From: Candidatus Thermodiscus eudorianus
GTDB lineage: Archaea; Thermoproteota; Thermoprotei_A; Sulfolobales; Acidilobaceae
Length of the DNA: 64,000 nt
Assembly: GCA_015521085.1 (NCBI GenBank)
Contig: WAOW01000009.1
Coordinates: 1 to 64,000, forward strand
Direction: 5' to 3'
The stretch's first letter is position 1; every line of letters starts with the position of its first letter. Below are positions 25,595 to 35,138 of the stretch, one piece after another. A model generated the notes under the pieces. It did no database searches and was not told where the DNA came from. It saw nothing but the letters and a program-made list of their open reading frames with translations. The translations under genes were made by a program, and so were the position numbers.

Positions 25595-27370
25595 TTAACC
25601 TGCTTCTGTATCCTGTCCCGTGCCCTCGACGGGGGTACCCAATTCCACGATGTCTACTCCCCCGTATAAGAACTTTCTCAGGATAACAGGCGCGTCCTTC
25701 AGAGGGACCCTCACCTGCTTCCAAGTATCCCTGTCTCGAAGGGTCACGGTGTCGTCCTCCAGCGTCTGGTAGTCTACTGTGAAGACCGCGGGCACGCCTA
25801 TCTCGTCGAGCCTCGCATACCTCCTCCCGATACTCCCACTATCATCGTATACCACGTGGAACCCGTTCTCCACCAGCAAACGGTACAGGCCCAGGGCCCT
25901 CTCCCTTAAAGCCTCCTCCTTCTCGACTAGAGGGAGTACCCCGGCCTCTATAGGAGCTATGTCTCTGGGGAAGCTGAGCACGGTCCTTCCAGCCTTCTCC
26001 CGATACGCGTATTCAAACGCTACATACACTATCCTATCGGTTCCAAAGGAGGGCTCTACGACGTGTGGTATTATCTTCCTCCCAGATACCTTCTCGGTCC
26101 TCTCCACCACCTTGATAGCCTCCGGCGGGATCCTATAGCCTGCTATCTCGACCGGCTCTCCCTTCTCAGCCGCCTCAACCAGCCTCTCCATGGGTATCCT
26201 GCTGGCCTCTTCTAGGATCTTCTTGGCCTCCGACTTGAAGGTCCTCCCGATATAGGCCTTGTCGATGAAGGCCTTCTTCACCTTAACCTCACGGGGCTTC
26301 TCATAGGGCTTGAACACGGTCAAGTCGGCGCCGCTATACTCCATATGGCGTGAGAGGTCGTAGCTCCCCCTGTAGCTGTGGCCCGCTACCTCGACCCAGC
26401 CCCACCGGGAGACCTTGACCATCTGATCGAATGTCTGAGAGGAGTAGTGTGCCCTCTCGTGGGGGCCCTTCTCGTCGAAGAACATTGCCTCGTCGGGCAC
26501 CCCCAGGCTATTCATGAACCTCTTGCCGACGACCATCCAGTAGGCCAGGCACTTATGGATTATCACACCATCCCTTACGGCCTCGTCGACCCTGTACTCA
26601 CGGGGGCCCTCGCCCCTAGTCTTGGCCTCGTAGGTCCTTATCCTTAGGACCTCGTCCCTCACCCTATCATAGAAGGGACAGCTTCCGTCCTCATCTTCGG
26701 GGTCGATGAAATACTCCATCTCCATTATAGTAAACTCTCTCAGCCTCATCATCGCCTGCCGGGGGCTTATCTCGTTCCTACCCACACGCCCTATCTGGGC
26801 TATGCCCAGCGGCAGCCTGCCCCTCATCACGTCTAGGACCCGCTTGAACGCCACGAACATGCCCTGGGCGAGCTCCGGCCTGATGTAGCCCCTATTGCCC
26901 TCGTAGGGGCCTATCTGGGTGGGGAAGAGGAGGTTGAAGAGTTTGACCTCGCCCAGCTCTCCACCGCACACGGGGCACCGTATCCCGTGCTTTCTTATGA
27001 GGTCTGTCATCTCGCCCGGACTCAGCCCTTCAGCGTCGATACCAAGCTTCTCCTCTATGAGATGATCGGCCCTGAACTTCCTCCCGCACTTAAGGCATGT
27101 GACTATGGGGTCCGTGAAGTTCTCCACGTGGCCGCTGGCTTCGTAGACCCTTGAAGGCCCTATTATGGGGCTCTCTATCTCCACGACATAGTTGCTATGA
27201 TTCTTTACTATGAATCTACGCCACTTCTCAATTATCTTCCTCTTCAATAGGACACCGTAAGGGCCGAAGTCGTAGAAGCCGGCGACGCCGCCATATATCT
27301 CGTAGGAGGGCCAGAAGAACCCCCTCCTCCTAGCGAGCTCGACAACCTTAGAGTACAAGTCCTCTCCCAA
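25595..27370 (-). CDS. glyS: Glycyl-tRNA synthetase (class II, alpha2 type)
   Basis: This enzyme charges tRNA-Gly. The 591-aa single-chain dimer type is the archaeal/eukaryotic form. It has the N-terminal catalytic domain (RRGFFWPSYEIYGGVAGFYDFGPYG; class II motif 2 around RVGRNEISPRQ; motif 3 GTDRIVYVAFEYAY) and an interrupting zinc-like module with CLKCGRKF and CPVCGG. The C-terminal anticodon-binding domain starts near APIEAGVLPLV. A TATA-like GTATAAAT lies about 50 bp upstream on the minus strand (27419-27427). Confidence 0.97.
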   Translation of the reverse strand: MGEDLYSKVVELARRRGFFWPSYEIYGGVAGFYDFGPYGVLLKRKIIEKWRRFIVKNHSNYVVEIESPIIGPSRVYEASGHVENFTDPIVTCLKCGRKFRADHLIEEKLGIDAEGLSPGEMTDLIRKHGIRCPVCGGELGEVKLFNLLFPTQIGPYEGNRGYIRPELAQGMFVAFKRVLDVMRGRLPLGIAQIGRVGRNEISPRQAMMRLREFTIMEMEYFIDPEDEDGSCPFYDRVRDEVLRIRTYEAKTRGEGPREYRVDEAVRDGVIIHKCLAYWMVVGKRFMNSLGVPDEAMFFDEKGPHERAHYSSQTFDQMVKVSRWGWVEVAGHSYRGSYDLSRHMEYSGADLTVFKPYEKPREVKVKKAFIDKAYIGRTFKSEAKKILEEASRIPMERLVEAAEKGEPVEIAGYRIPPEAIKVVERTEKVSGRKIIPHVVEPSFGTDRIVYVAFEYAYREKAGRTVLSFPRDIAPIEAGVLPLVEKEEALRERALGLYRLLVENGFHVVYDDSGSIGRRYARLDEIGVPAVFTVDYQTLEDDTVTLRDRDTWKQVRVPLKDAPVILRKFLYGGVDIVELGTPVEGTGQDTEAG

Positions 27371-27468
27371 CAGTCATACCCCCAGCCGCAATCCCCCATC
27401 TCTACACTGATACTCCCAATTTATACGATAATCGGACAGCATGTATGCCACCTGGAGGTGTGTAGTAC

Positions 27469-28410
27469 TTGACTTACAGAGCCCTCTATACAGGGAGGGG
27501 AGAATGCTATTTTGGACCTCACAGGGAGGCGGAGAACCCACTCTACTCCATTCTGGGGGTCCCTCTCGACTCCACGTCCTCCTACCGTACAGGACAGCGG
27601 TTCGCTCCCTGTGAGGTGAGGAGGGCCTCATATAACATAGAGTGGAATAGCATGCTGGTCGAAGGAGCGTACCTATACGATGTTCCAATAGAGGATATGG
27701 GCGACCTAGCCGTGGTGCACGGAGACCCCCATACAACGCTAGACAGACTCTCAAGCCTCATACAGGAGGTTTCCTCAGAGGGTAAGATTCCCGTTGTCAT
27801 AGGCGGGGAACACACCATAACCTACGGCGTGGTAAAGGGGCTCGTGGATTCGACTGGTAGGCGTCCATGTATAGTTGTCTTCGACGCCCACTTCGACCTG
27901 CGCAGAGAGTATCTCGGGGCCAGCACAAGCCATGCGACAGTCATGAGGAGGATCTATGACAGGTCTATGGCGGAGCTACTCTACTATGTCGGAGTTAGAG
28001 CGTGGGAGAGGGAAGAGCTAGACTACGCGAGAGGTAGAAAGGGCATATACTATGCGACTAGCCTGAGCGTGAAGAGAATCGGCCCAGCCAACGTCGCGGC
28101 CGAGCTCAGAGGGACCCTCTCATCATGCGATAGCATATACGTCTCCATAGACATGGATGTCTTCGATCCAGCCTACGCCCCCGGGGTCGCCAACCCCGAG
28201 GCACTTGGAATCAACCCGGTGGAGGCAGCAACTATACTATACGAGTTGGCGAGCGATAATCGGCTAGCAGGAATCGATCTAGTCGAGGTCGCGCCACCCT
28301 ACGACCCTAGCGGGGCGACCAGTATCCTAGCCAGTAGGCTACTGGCAGAGACGATTATCATTAACAACCTCGTTAGGAGGGGAGAGAGTATACCTAGGAT
28401 CCTCTACTAG
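27469..28410 (+). CDS. speB: Agmatinase/arginase family enzyme
   Basis: The family hydrolyses agmatine (to putrescine and urea) or related guanidino compounds with two manganese ions. The 313-aa product has the ligand motifs GGEHT, DAHFDLR and SIDMDVFDPAYAPG in order, plus the ASTSHATVMRR substrate loop in which His is conserved. Agmatinase is the likeliest activity in archaea but arginase-like specificity cannot be excluded. The start is TTG 27469, preceded by a good ribosome-binding site GGAGGTG (about 27454-27460). Confidence 0.9.
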   Translation: MTYRALYTGRGECYFGPHREAENPLYSILGVPLDSTSSYRTGQRFAPCEVRRASYNIEWNSMLVEGAYLYDVPIEDMGDLAVVHGDPHTTLDRLSSLIQEVSSEGKIPVVIGGEHTITYGVVKGLVDSTGRRPCIVVFDAHFDLRREYLGASTSHATVMRRIYDRSMAELLYYVGVRAWEREELDYARGRKGIYYATSLSVKRIGPANVAAELRGTLSSCDSIYVSIDMDVFDPAYAPGVANPEALGINPVEAATILYELASDNRLAGIDLVEVAPPYDPSGATSILASRLLAETIIINNLVRRGESIPRILY

Positions 28411-28640
28411 ACGGCGTAGATCCTCCTCCTCTTAAGCGTCTCCGGCGGGGGCCTCAGTTTAACGAATATCCTGCCGCCACAGTTCTTGCACATCATCTCT
28501 GAGAACTGCGTGAGCTCCTCCCTACTCATGACGGTGCCGCATCGAATACACATGTAGTATACCGGCCTATCCCTTATACCATAGGGGAGGCTTTCCTCCT
28601 CCCCCCATTCATAGTCGTAGCCACTCACCGCAGTACACAC
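28407..28640 (-). CDS. rpoP: RNA polymerase subunit P (Rpo12) with N-terminal extension
   Basis: Rpo12 is the small zinc-ribbon subunit bridging RNAP assembly subunits. The core YMCIRCGTVMSREELTQF...MCKNCGGRIFVKLRPP has the two CxxC pairs. The usual protein is about 45-50 aa; here 77 aa are open, adding about 28 acidic/aromatic residues. A TTTAAG box near 28664-28669 on the minus strand sits about 25 bp before GTG 28640, so a leaderless start at 28640 and hence the long form are plausible. It overlaps the agmatinase gene by 4 bp. Confidence 0.88.
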   Translation of the reverse strand: MCTAVSGYDYEWGEEESLPYGIRDRPVYYMCIRCGTVMSREELTQFSEMMCKNCGGRIFVKLRPPPETLKRRRIYAV

Positions 28641-28745
28641 CCGTCTGCGTCACGTCCAGGGCTTAAACCTGGGCCGGGCGAAGGCTTATATCCCTTAGGC
28701 AACTATTAGATGGGATTGCGAAGGGAAAGGTGGGTAGCAAAGGCC

Positions 28746-29051
28746 ATGTCGGACTTTTCGATGTGCGGAGGCCTTCCGCCCGAGATATGCGAGCAGCTTT
28801 CTGCAGAGGAGCAGATCATAAAGATCAGGGTCGAGAGAAGACGGTTCGGAAGAGAAGTAACCATAATCGAGGGGATTAACGAGAAGGAATTCGACTTGAG
28901 GAAACTTGCAAGCACCCTAAAGAGCAAGCTAGCGACTGGAGGTACAGCAAAGAACGGTAGGATAGAGCTCCAGGGAGACCACAGGCACCGCGCAAAGAAG
29001 ATCCTGGTGGAACTCGGATTCCCCGAGGAGAACATAACAATCATAGAGTAA
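28746..29051 (+). CDS. Translation initiation factor aIF1 (SUI1)
   Basis: aIF1 binds the small ribosomal subunit and enforces start-codon fidelity. The SUI1 domain is evident ([56 protein letters not shown]). I chose ATG 28746 because the resulting N-terminus [15 protein letters not shown] fits archaeal homologs and a purine-rich GGTGGG precedes it. ATG 28710 is also possible, since a TTATAT box at about 28684-28689 would give a leaderless mRNA from there. Confidence 0.93.
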   Translation: MSDFSMCGGLPPEICEQLSAEEQIIKIRVERRRFGREVTIIEGINEKEFDLRKLASTLKSKLATGGTAKNGRIELQGDHRHRAKKILVELGFPEENITIIE

Positions 29052-29083
29052 GACATAGCCGGAAGGTGTGAGAGTAAAGAGGG

Positions 29084-30238
29084 TCACATCCTAGCCTTCT
29101 TTAAACCCAAATAATACGCTAGGAGCGCGCCCGCATCCCCTGAAACCCCCTCCGATAACACCCTGAATAAAAGCTTGAACAACCTAGACGGGCTCGATAG
29201 AAGCGTGCTCACGAGAGCCTCATGGCCGTCGTATGTTAGCCTCCCACTAAGGGACTCGCAGAAGCCTCCCCGCAAGATCACGTCGAGGACTCGATATCCC
29301 CTATCCGGCGACGAGTAATAAGCCCTCGCTATCCTGAACTGCCTCGACAACAAGCCTACAACTTCTGAAGTAGCCTCATCGATCAAATGATAGTCCCCGG
29401 AAGCCAGGTCGCGGGAGGCTATCAAGTCCGCCAGGAGGCTATTCGGGTAGAGGCCTCCGCCCGTGAGGGGCTTGTTGAGGCCCGCTGCATCGCCGACAAT
29501 AACCACCCTCCCCAGTCTAGGCCTCTCTAGGGGAGGCCCATGGACTACGACTCCGCCGTAAACATCGGCTGGGGAACCGCCTAGCATCGCCTCTTCAAGG
29601 ATCCTCTTGGATTGCCTGGGGTTCCGTGATAGGGCTCCGTAGAGGGTCCCTCGGGGGAGAGGGACCCTCCAAGCGAACCCGGCGAGGCCTCTCCTGAACT
29701 CGATCACTATATACTCGCTGTTGTCGCTTGTATTAGGCGCTTCTACCTCTATGTTGTAGCCGTATGTAGTTAGGGGCCTCCACTCTAGGCCGAGGGAATG
29801 CCGGAGCCTGCCGTGTATGCCCTCGGCTAGGAACACCAGGTCGTATGTCCTGGTCTGGCCTCCTAGAGAGAGGCTGCCGTCGGGTTTGACCGATTCTACT
29901 CTGGTTTTCATGTAGATCTTAGCTCCGCCGGCCTCTGCCTCCCTCCTTAAATCCTCTTCCAGCTCTACCCTGTCGAGTTTTATCACGTCGTCAATGGTCT
30001 CTATTACACACTTGGAGGAGCCGGTTTCTAGAATGACACCCTTGTACCTGGATATTATATTCCTCTGCGCGGGTTCCCCTATCAGCTCGACTGTCCGGCT
30101 GGATACGAGGCCTGTACAGTGCTTTGGGAACCCGACCCTTGAATGCTCTTCGTAGAGGTCTACGTCGTAGCCTTTGGCAGCCAGCTTATACGCGAATAGT
30201 AGCCCCGCGAATCCCCCGCCTACCACTGCTATCTTCAA
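29084..30238 (-). CDS. Geranylgeranyl reductase family flavoprotein
   Basis: These FAD enzymes saturate the isoprenoid chains of archaeal ether lipids. The sequence has the N-terminal FAD fingerprint LKIAVVGGGFAGLLFAYKLAAKGYDVDLYEE, the family CTGLVSSR segment, and the second FAD motif VVIVGDAAGLNKPLTGGGLYPNS. I chose TTG 30238, which overlaps the stop of the upstream gene by 4 bp (TTGA), giving about 384 aa. The open frame reaches 30280 but the extra residues precede the Rossmann strand. It is the last gene of a lipid operon. Confidence 0.93.
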   Translation of the reverse strand: MKIAVVGGGFAGLLFAYKLAAKGYDVDLYEEHSRVGFPKHCTGLVSSRTVELIGEPAQRNIISRYKGVILETGSSKCVIETIDDVIKLDRVELEEDLRREAEAGGAKIYMKTRVESVKPDGSLSLGGQTRTYDLVFLAEGIHGRLRHSLGLEWRPLTTYGYNIEVEAPNTSDNSEYIVIEFRRGLAGFAWRVPLPRGTLYGALSRNPRQSKRILEEAMLGGSPADVYGGVVVHGPPLERPRLGRVVIVGDAAGLNKPLTGGGLYPNSLLADLIASRDLASGDYHLIDEATSEVVGLLSRQFRIARAYYSSPDRGYRVLDVILRGGFCESLSGRLTYDGHEALVSTLLSSPSRLFKLLFRVLSEGVSGDAGALLAYYLGLKKARM

Positions 30239-30918
30239 GCCAGGGCCTCCCTCAGAGTCCTTCCCAGCTCGACAAGACACTCCCTATCCATTGGTGATGA
30301 CACTATGACTCCATCCATTAAGTCCTCCAGCCCGCTGACGAGGCGAGGTACTTCGCTGCAACCGCCTTTCCCTGCCACCAGGTAGAGGTATACTTTCTTG
30401 CCCGCCTCGTGGGCTTTATCAACAGTCATGGAGAGGAGGCCAGTGTTAGACCGGCTCCTCCAGTCGTAGTTTAGGGCTAAGTAGAAACCCGCCGGCACCT
30501 CCAAGCGTTTGGCTATCTCTGCCCAGGGCTTCCTGAGGCTTAATAGGAGCCCGGGCTCGGGGGCTTCCGGCCTTGTTCTAGCGTAGTAGACCGCTTCTTC
30601 CGGACTCATATCCCCCACTGTGCTTCCCTGCTGTGGGGGATCGCCGCGGAGGTAGACTATCCTCTCTACTCCGAGGGATCCTATGGTCTTGGTTATGGTC
30701 TTGATTGCAATCGTGTTCACATCTGTGACTCTAAGATGGGCTATGACCCTGAAGCCCCTGGCCCTCAGGTATGCCGCTACTACGGGTGAATTATAGTTGG
30801 GCTTGCCTAGGGGGGCGTCGGGTATGTCGATCCAATCGTAGTATCTTGATATAGCTGTGGCTAGCTCCAGCAGTAGCCTCTTATCTCTGGGCGGGTCTAG
30901 CTCTGCTATCAGCTCCAA
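30235..30918 (-). CDS. Methylenetetrahydrofolate reductase-like protein
   Basis: The 227-aa protein resembles the TIM barrel of MTHFR, which reduces methylene-THF (or methylene-tetrahydropterin) to the methyl form. Visible pieces are the N-terminal ELDPPRDKRLLLELA strand, FRVIAHLRVTDVN and RIVYLRGDPPQQG, which match the pterin and FAD binding regions. It is shorter than the canonical enzyme of about 290 aa and lacks some C-terminal helices. It sits between UbiA and geranylgeranyl reductase genes, overlapping the latter by 4 bp, so its operon role is not obvious. Confidence 0.75.
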   Translation of the reverse strand: MELIAELDPPRDKRLLLELATAISRYYDWIDIPDAPLGKPNYNSPVVAAYLRARGFRVIAHLRVTDVNTIAIKTITKTIGSLGVERIVYLRGDPPQQGSTVGDMSPEEAVYYARTRPEAPEPGLLLSLRKPWAEIAKRLEVPAGFYLALNYDWRSRSNTGLLSMTVDKAHEAGKKVYLYLVAGKGGCSEVPRLVSGLEDLMDGVIVSSPMDRECLVELGRTLREALA

Positions 30919-30924
30919 GCCCCG

Positions 30925-31782
30925 TTACCCCGCGATCGAGCCCGCCATGAAACCTAGTAGCCCCAGTAGCATCGCTAGGAGTATGTTTCTCTTGTGGACG
31001 TATATCATTTCCCTGGAGTGGTTCCTGGCTAGCCGTAGCGCTTCATAGATTAGTATCGCGTCTACAACCGCCACGAAGATGGTGTAGGCGAGGGGGTGGA
31101 CTGCATGCCAGTATACCGGGAGAGGGCTTAGCAGTACCGCCGCCAGGTAAAGTGCTCCTGCTATGATCGAAGAGGGACCCTCTCCGAGTATTATCGGGAG
31201 GGTGCGCGCTCCGGCCCTCCTATCACCCTCTACATCGGCTATGTCCTTTGCTATCTCCCTCCCGAGTACTGTTAGGAACACCATGACCCAGAACACTGTT
31301 ATAGTCGGTGTCCAAACGCCAGCGACCGCCATGGCGTATGGGAAGGGAAGAGACGTGGAGAAGGCGACCATCAGGTTGCCTGGAAATCCGCTCCTCTTAC
31401 CCCAGACGTCGTATACGCTGCCGACAAGCCACCCCAATACCGCCACCACCAGGGGCCACGGGCCCAGCAATAGTGAGGCCGTTATGCCTGCGGTGCTCGT
31501 CGCTAGATAGCATAGCCACGCGGTCCTCGCGCTTATGGTGCCGGCCACCAGGGGCCTATTGGGCTGGTTTACACGGTCGATCTCCACATCTACTATATCG
31601 TTGAGGACCATGGAGCTAGCGGAGACGCAGCAACCTGTTATGTAGGCTAGAGCCAGTGCCTTAACGCCTAGTCCCAGCAAGTCGCCTCTAGTTACAATCG
31701 CTAGGCCCACGAGTACCGCTAAGCCCACCATGAGGCTATTGGCTATCCTCACCAGCCTTAAGCACTCTTTGATACGGTTCAA
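30925..31782 (-). CDS. UbiA prenyltransferase, probable DGGGP synthase
   Basis: The likely reaction adds the second geranylgeranyl chain to GGGP, making the digeranylgeranylglyceryl phosphate core of archaeal lipids. The 285-aa membrane protein has several hydrophobic helices and the two aspartate-rich motifs: NDIVDVEIDRVNQPNRPL (about 62-79) and DIADVEGDRRAGARTLP (about 180-196). Clustering with geranylgeranyl reductase supports the lipid role over ubiquinone or heme pathways. The start appears to be TTG 31782. Confidence 0.92.
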   Translation of the reverse strand: MNRIKECLRLVRIANSLMVGLAVLVGLAIVTRGDLLGLGVKALALAYITGCCVSASSMVLNDIVDVEIDRVNQPNRPLVAGTISARTAWLCYLATSTAGITASLLLGPWPLVVAVLGWLVGSVYDVWGKRSGFPGNLMVAFSTSLPFPYAMAVAGVWTPTITVFWVMVFLTVLGREIAKDIADVEGDRRAGARTLPIILGEGPSSIIAGALYLAAVLLSPLPVYWHAVHPLAYTIFVAVVDAILIYEALRLARNHSREMIYVHKRNILLAMLLGLLGFMAGSIAG

Positions 31783-31869
31783 TCCTGCCCAGCCACTTTA
31801 ATGCAAGGGATCCAGCCTAGGGTAAAATTATAGGATAGCAGTCCACATCGTGACGGTGGGGTACTGGGC

Positions 31870-33498
31870 TTGGAGGAGAGGCACTGGTTCGACGAGCTGG
31901 TTGAGAGGATCGAGGAAGCCCTCAAGGAACGCTACGCTAGGAAGGGCATCATAACCATAAACGGGGGGTTGAGCGTATCCGGGCTCCAGCACATCGGGAG
32001 GCTCCGCGGCGAGATCCTGTTAGGTGAAGCCCTAAGGAGGGAGCTAGAGAAGAGAGGCTACAGGGTTAGACAACTCCTAACTCTCTATACCGTGGATCCG
32101 TGGAAGGGGAAGGAGGGTCAAAGGAGGCAGTTCCCGGATCCAGAGGAGGCCAGGAGGTATGTGGGCTGGCCCCTTGAAGACGTGCCAGACCCTAAGGGAT
32201 GCCACAGGAACTGGATCGACCACTTCTGGAGCGACTTCGGCCCCTATATAGGCGAATTCACTGATGGCAGGATAGAGATCGTAACCACTGGAGACCTGTA
32301 CAGGGGTCCCTTCAGGAAGCTGATACTTGAGGAAGTTCTACCCAAGAGGGAGCTTGTGAGAGACGTAATCAACAAGTACCGGGGCAGGAAGCCTTACCCC
32401 GAAGACTGGATCCCCGTGGAACCCAGGTGTGGCTCCTGTGGCAGGATCGATTCTACCAAGGCCTTAAGCGTCCGCGATGACGGGAGGGTAGAGTACGTCT
32501 GCAAGTACTGCGGCTATAAGGGCGTAGCCGATGTCAGCGAATCGAAGCTTAACTGGAGGATTGAGTGGGCGGGCGTGTGGAAGGTCCTCTCAGTGGATTT
32601 CGAGCCCTACGGTAAGGACCATGCGACCCCAGGCGGTAGCAGGGATAGCTGTGTCGAGATATCCCGGGTAGTATTCGATTACGAGCCCCCACTGGGCGAG
32701 TGGTACGAGTGGGTGGGTCTGCGTGTTGGCGGTAAGGAGACCGACATGTCTAGTAGCGGCTTCACCGGCATCACGCCTAGGGAATGGCTTGAGGTCGCCC
32801 ACCCCCAGATACTCCGGTTCCTATACTTCCTAGTGCCTCCGAGGAGGAAGATCGTAGTGGATCCCGGCCAGATACCACAGTACTATGAGCAATACTATCG
32901 AGCCGAGAGAATATACTTCGGCGTGGAGGACGGCGAGGACGACGCTTACCTGAAGAGGACATACGAGTTAAGCCATCCCGGGAAGATACCCGATAGGCTA
33001 CCAGCCCAGGTGCCCTATACCCATGCAGCCATCCTAGCCCAGCTAGTACCCCGGGAGAAGGTCGACGAGGCTCTAGCCAGGCTTAGAAGGACCGGTCACC
33101 TGCCAATGGACGCCGACGAGTATAGTATAGAGTGGATTAAGGGCTTGTTGGAGAAGGCTAGGAGGTGGGTCGAACTATACGCGCCTAGTAGCCTCCGGGT
33201 CAAGATACTAGACAAGCTGGACGAAGCCGTGGCAGCATCCCTAAAGTACAAGGCTATATTCTCTAGGCTCGCCGACAGGCTTGAAACCCTGGAGGAGTGG
33301 CGTGAGGATAAGATAAAGGAGGCTATGATCGAGGCGACCACCGGGTTATCGGGGCGCGAGAGGCGGGAGTTCTATAGGGAATTCTATAGGGTATTCGTCG
33401 GAGAGGATAGGGGGCCCAGGGCCGCGCCGCTCTTATCGCTGTTACCCAAGGAGTTCGTATTGGAGAGGCTTAGGGAGGCTGCTGGTTTAAGCGATTGA
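31870..33498 (+). CDS. lysK: Lysyl-tRNA synthetase, class I
   Basis: This is the archaeal class I LysRS that charges tRNA-Lys, here including the intron-containing tRNA-Lys(TTT) at 53788. The 542-aa protein has the HIGH-like motif SGLQHIGRLRGE, two zinc-like pairs (CGSCG and CKYCG) and the KMSKS equivalent KETDMSSSG. The C-terminal helical domain is present. The start is TTG 31870, with a purine-rich GGTGGGG about 8-14 nt upstream. No class II LysRS is seen in the window. Confidence 0.96.
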   Translation: MEERHWFDELVERIEEALKERYARKGIITINGGLSVSGLQHIGRLRGEILLGEALRRELEKRGYRVRQLLTLYTVDPWKGKEGQRRQFPDPEEARRYVGWPLEDVPDPKGCHRNWIDHFWSDFGPYIGEFTDGRIEIVTTGDLYRGPFRKLILEEVLPKRELVRDVINKYRGRKPYPEDWIPVEPRCGSCGRIDSTKALSVRDDGRVEYVCKYCGYKGVADVSESKLNWRIEWAGVWKVLSVDFEPYGKDHATPGGSRDSCVEISRVVFDYEPPLGEWYEWVGLRVGGKETDMSSSGFTGITPREWLEVAHPQILRFLYFLVPPRRKIVVDPGQIPQYYEQYYRAERIYFGVEDGEDDAYLKRTYELSHPGKIPDRLPAQVPYTHAAILAQLVPREKVDEALARLRRTGHLPMDADEYSIEWIKGLLEKARRWVELYAPSSLRVKILDKLDEAVAASLKYKAIFSRLADRLETLEEWREDKIKEAMIEATTGLSGRERREFYREFYRVFVGEDRGPRAAPLLSLLPKEFVLERLREAAGLSD

Positions 33499-34278
33499 TG
33501 GTGCAAGCAGGTAGCGGACCCTGCTGCCGTCGGGGCTCTTGAACACCATCTCCAAGGGCCTCTCGCTTGAGAACTTGATGTCGACGGCCTCGGCTATCTT
33601 AGTCAGGTTTAGCACGTTCTTGAGGTAAGATACCTCGTAGACGCTTACAGACGGCTTCCTTACCTCAAGAAAGAGTAATGCGCTCGACACTCCCTCTTGA
33701 AGCACCGCCTCCACGCGTGCTCTCGTCTCGGCCTTGGCGCGTATAACAAGTTTCCCCTCCTCGGCCTCGAACTCTACATCCTTGCCCACGACCTCCACAT
33801 CCTTTATAGCCCTCTTGACAGCCTCGGCTATTACGCTAGCTTCAACGTCGTGTTCAAGGGTTAGATTCTCTGGTACGTCGATGAATACCTCGATGTTGGG
33901 TAGGAGGAACCTTTTGACGACGGCGCTCTCTACCTGGATGAATATCTTGTCGTCTGATACCTTGAAGAGCACCGATTCACCCTTCTTCCCCTTCTTTAGC
34001 GCGTTTACAAGGGACTCCAGCCTCACGCCCATGTAGACGGATTCCCGAGTCTCGTCAATGCTGTATTCAAGGAACGAGTCCTGGGGCATCCATATCTCTA
34101 TATAGGCTATCTTAGCCGGGTCCATGCCAGCTACCCTGACTCCATCCCTACCTATCTCGAACCGGGCCTCGTCTAGGATCTTTGAGAGGGCCTCTACAAA
34201 CTCCCTAAAACTCTTCGAATCCGGGTATCTCAGGGTAGCAACCACATCCTCTATCGAAGCCTCTAGCGTCTCAGCCAA
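33487..34278 (-). CDS. pcn: DNA polymerase sliding clamp (PCNA)
   Basis: PCNA rings tether replicative polymerases and FEN1. The 263-aa product has the two-domain PCNA pattern: VRVAGMDPAKIAYIEIWMP in domain 1, the interdomain connector near RFLLPNIEVFIDVPENLTLEHDVEAS, and the C-terminal LEMVFKSPDGSRVRYLLAPSIA. Crenarchaea often have several PCNA paralogs forming heterotrimers; only one is in this window. The start is TTG 34278, as no in-frame ATG precedes the conserved start. A CTATAAAG box lies about 35-40 bp upstream. It overlaps the LysRS end by 12 bp. Confidence 0.96.
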   Translation of the reverse strand: MAETLEASIEDVVATLRYPDSKSFREFVEALSKILDEARFEIGRDGVRVAGMDPAKIAYIEIWMPQDSFLEYSIDETRESVYMGVRLESLVNALKKGKKGESVLFKVSDDKIFIQVESAVVKRFLLPNIEVFIDVPENLTLEHDVEASVIAEAVKRAIKDVEVVGKDVEFEAEEGKLVIRAKAETRARVEAVLQEGVSSALLFLEVRKPSVSVYEVSYLKNVLNLTKIAEAVDIKFSSERPLEMVFKSPDGSRVRYLLAPSIA

Positions 34279-34434
34279 AACCCATCCCCATGCTATCGTG
34301 TATGCTATTATTCTTTATAGGGTTACTTGTTCTATTATGAAGGCTTCTTGGAGGGCCGATGAAGAATACGCCATCGCCCGACAAAACCCCTGTGTATGGG
34401 GAGGAACCGACCCCGAGAGGCCCCCTCTAAATAG

Positions 34435-34965
34435 CTACAGGTATTCGAGCTCGCCCTCCTCGGCCTGGAGCGCCGTGGCCATAGCGAAGAGGGCGTCGCT
34501 GAGCCTGTTTAAGGCCTTCAACGCCATCATCATAGAATCCTTACCAGCTTTGACCTCGACTCCCGACTCGATAACGGCCACCAGCCGTCTCTCCGCCCTC
34601 CTAACAACAGTCCTAGCTACATGTATACGCGCGCTGCACTCAGAGCCGCCGGGTAGTATGAAGCCCTTTAAGTCGACGTTTTTCATATAGTCGTCGGTTA
34701 TCTTTTCAAGGGCCTTTACATCCTCCTCGGTTATCCTATTATACCCTGATAGAGAGAAGCCAATCCTGAAAAGCAGCCTCTGGAACCTTCTAAGCGCATC
34801 TCCAACGGTATCGCTACACGCGATCCTAGCATATCCTAGCAGGGAGTTGGCTTCATCGATCGCACCCATGAATTCTATTAGGGGATGAGTCTTGGCGACC
34901 CTCGTACCTAGTGCCGCGCAGAATGTTGTGCCGTCGTCACCTGTTCTCGTGTAGATGCGTACCAT
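34435..34965 (-). CDS. Cob(I)alamin adenosyltransferase, PduO type
   Basis: The enzyme transfers the adenosyl group of ATP to cob(I)alamin, making coenzyme B12. The product of about 177 aa begins RIYTRTGDDGTTFCAALG, the PduO nucleotide-binding N-terminus, and has LIEFMGAIDEANSLLGYARI, FILPGGSECSARIHVARTVVRRAERRL and LNRLSDALFAMA, all conserved in the trimeric family. I chose ATG 34965; the longer open frame runs through the tRNA-Thr gene and is not coding. Confidence 0.93.
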   Translation of the reverse strand: MVRIYTRTGDDGTTFCAALGTRVAKTHPLIEFMGAIDEANSLLGYARIACSDTVGDALRRFQRLLFRIGFSLSGYNRITEEDVKALEKITDDYMKNVDLKGFILPGGSECSARIHVARTVVRRAERRLVAVIESGVEVKAGKDSMMMALKALNRLSDALFAMATALQAEEGELEYL

Positions 34966-35034
34966 TAAGATCACCGTTCCCAATACGAGGGAAATACGCC
35001 ATATTATAATCTGGGTATAATGAAAGGGGCTTGT

Positions 35035-35138
35035 TGGAGCCGCCGGCGGGATTCGAACCCGCGACCACCGGCTATCCCGCGACTCGGAGCCTTGCTGACC
35101 GTTACGAGGCCGGCGCTCTACCGCTGAGCTACGGCGGC
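35035..35138 (-). tRNA. tRNA-Thr(CGT), with intron, CCA encoded
   Basis: Read on the minus strand it begins GCCGCCGTAGCTCAGC and ends with T-arm GCGGGTTCGAATCCCGC, acceptor CGGCGGC, discriminator T and an encoded CCA. The anticodon stem CCGGC/GCCGG encloses 36 nt, so an intron of about 29 nt follows the base 3' of anticodon CGT (canonical 37/38 site). Without it the loop is CTCGTAA. The U73 discriminator fits archaeal tRNA-Thr. Splicing would need the EndA encoded at 23337-23897. Confidence 0.92.
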
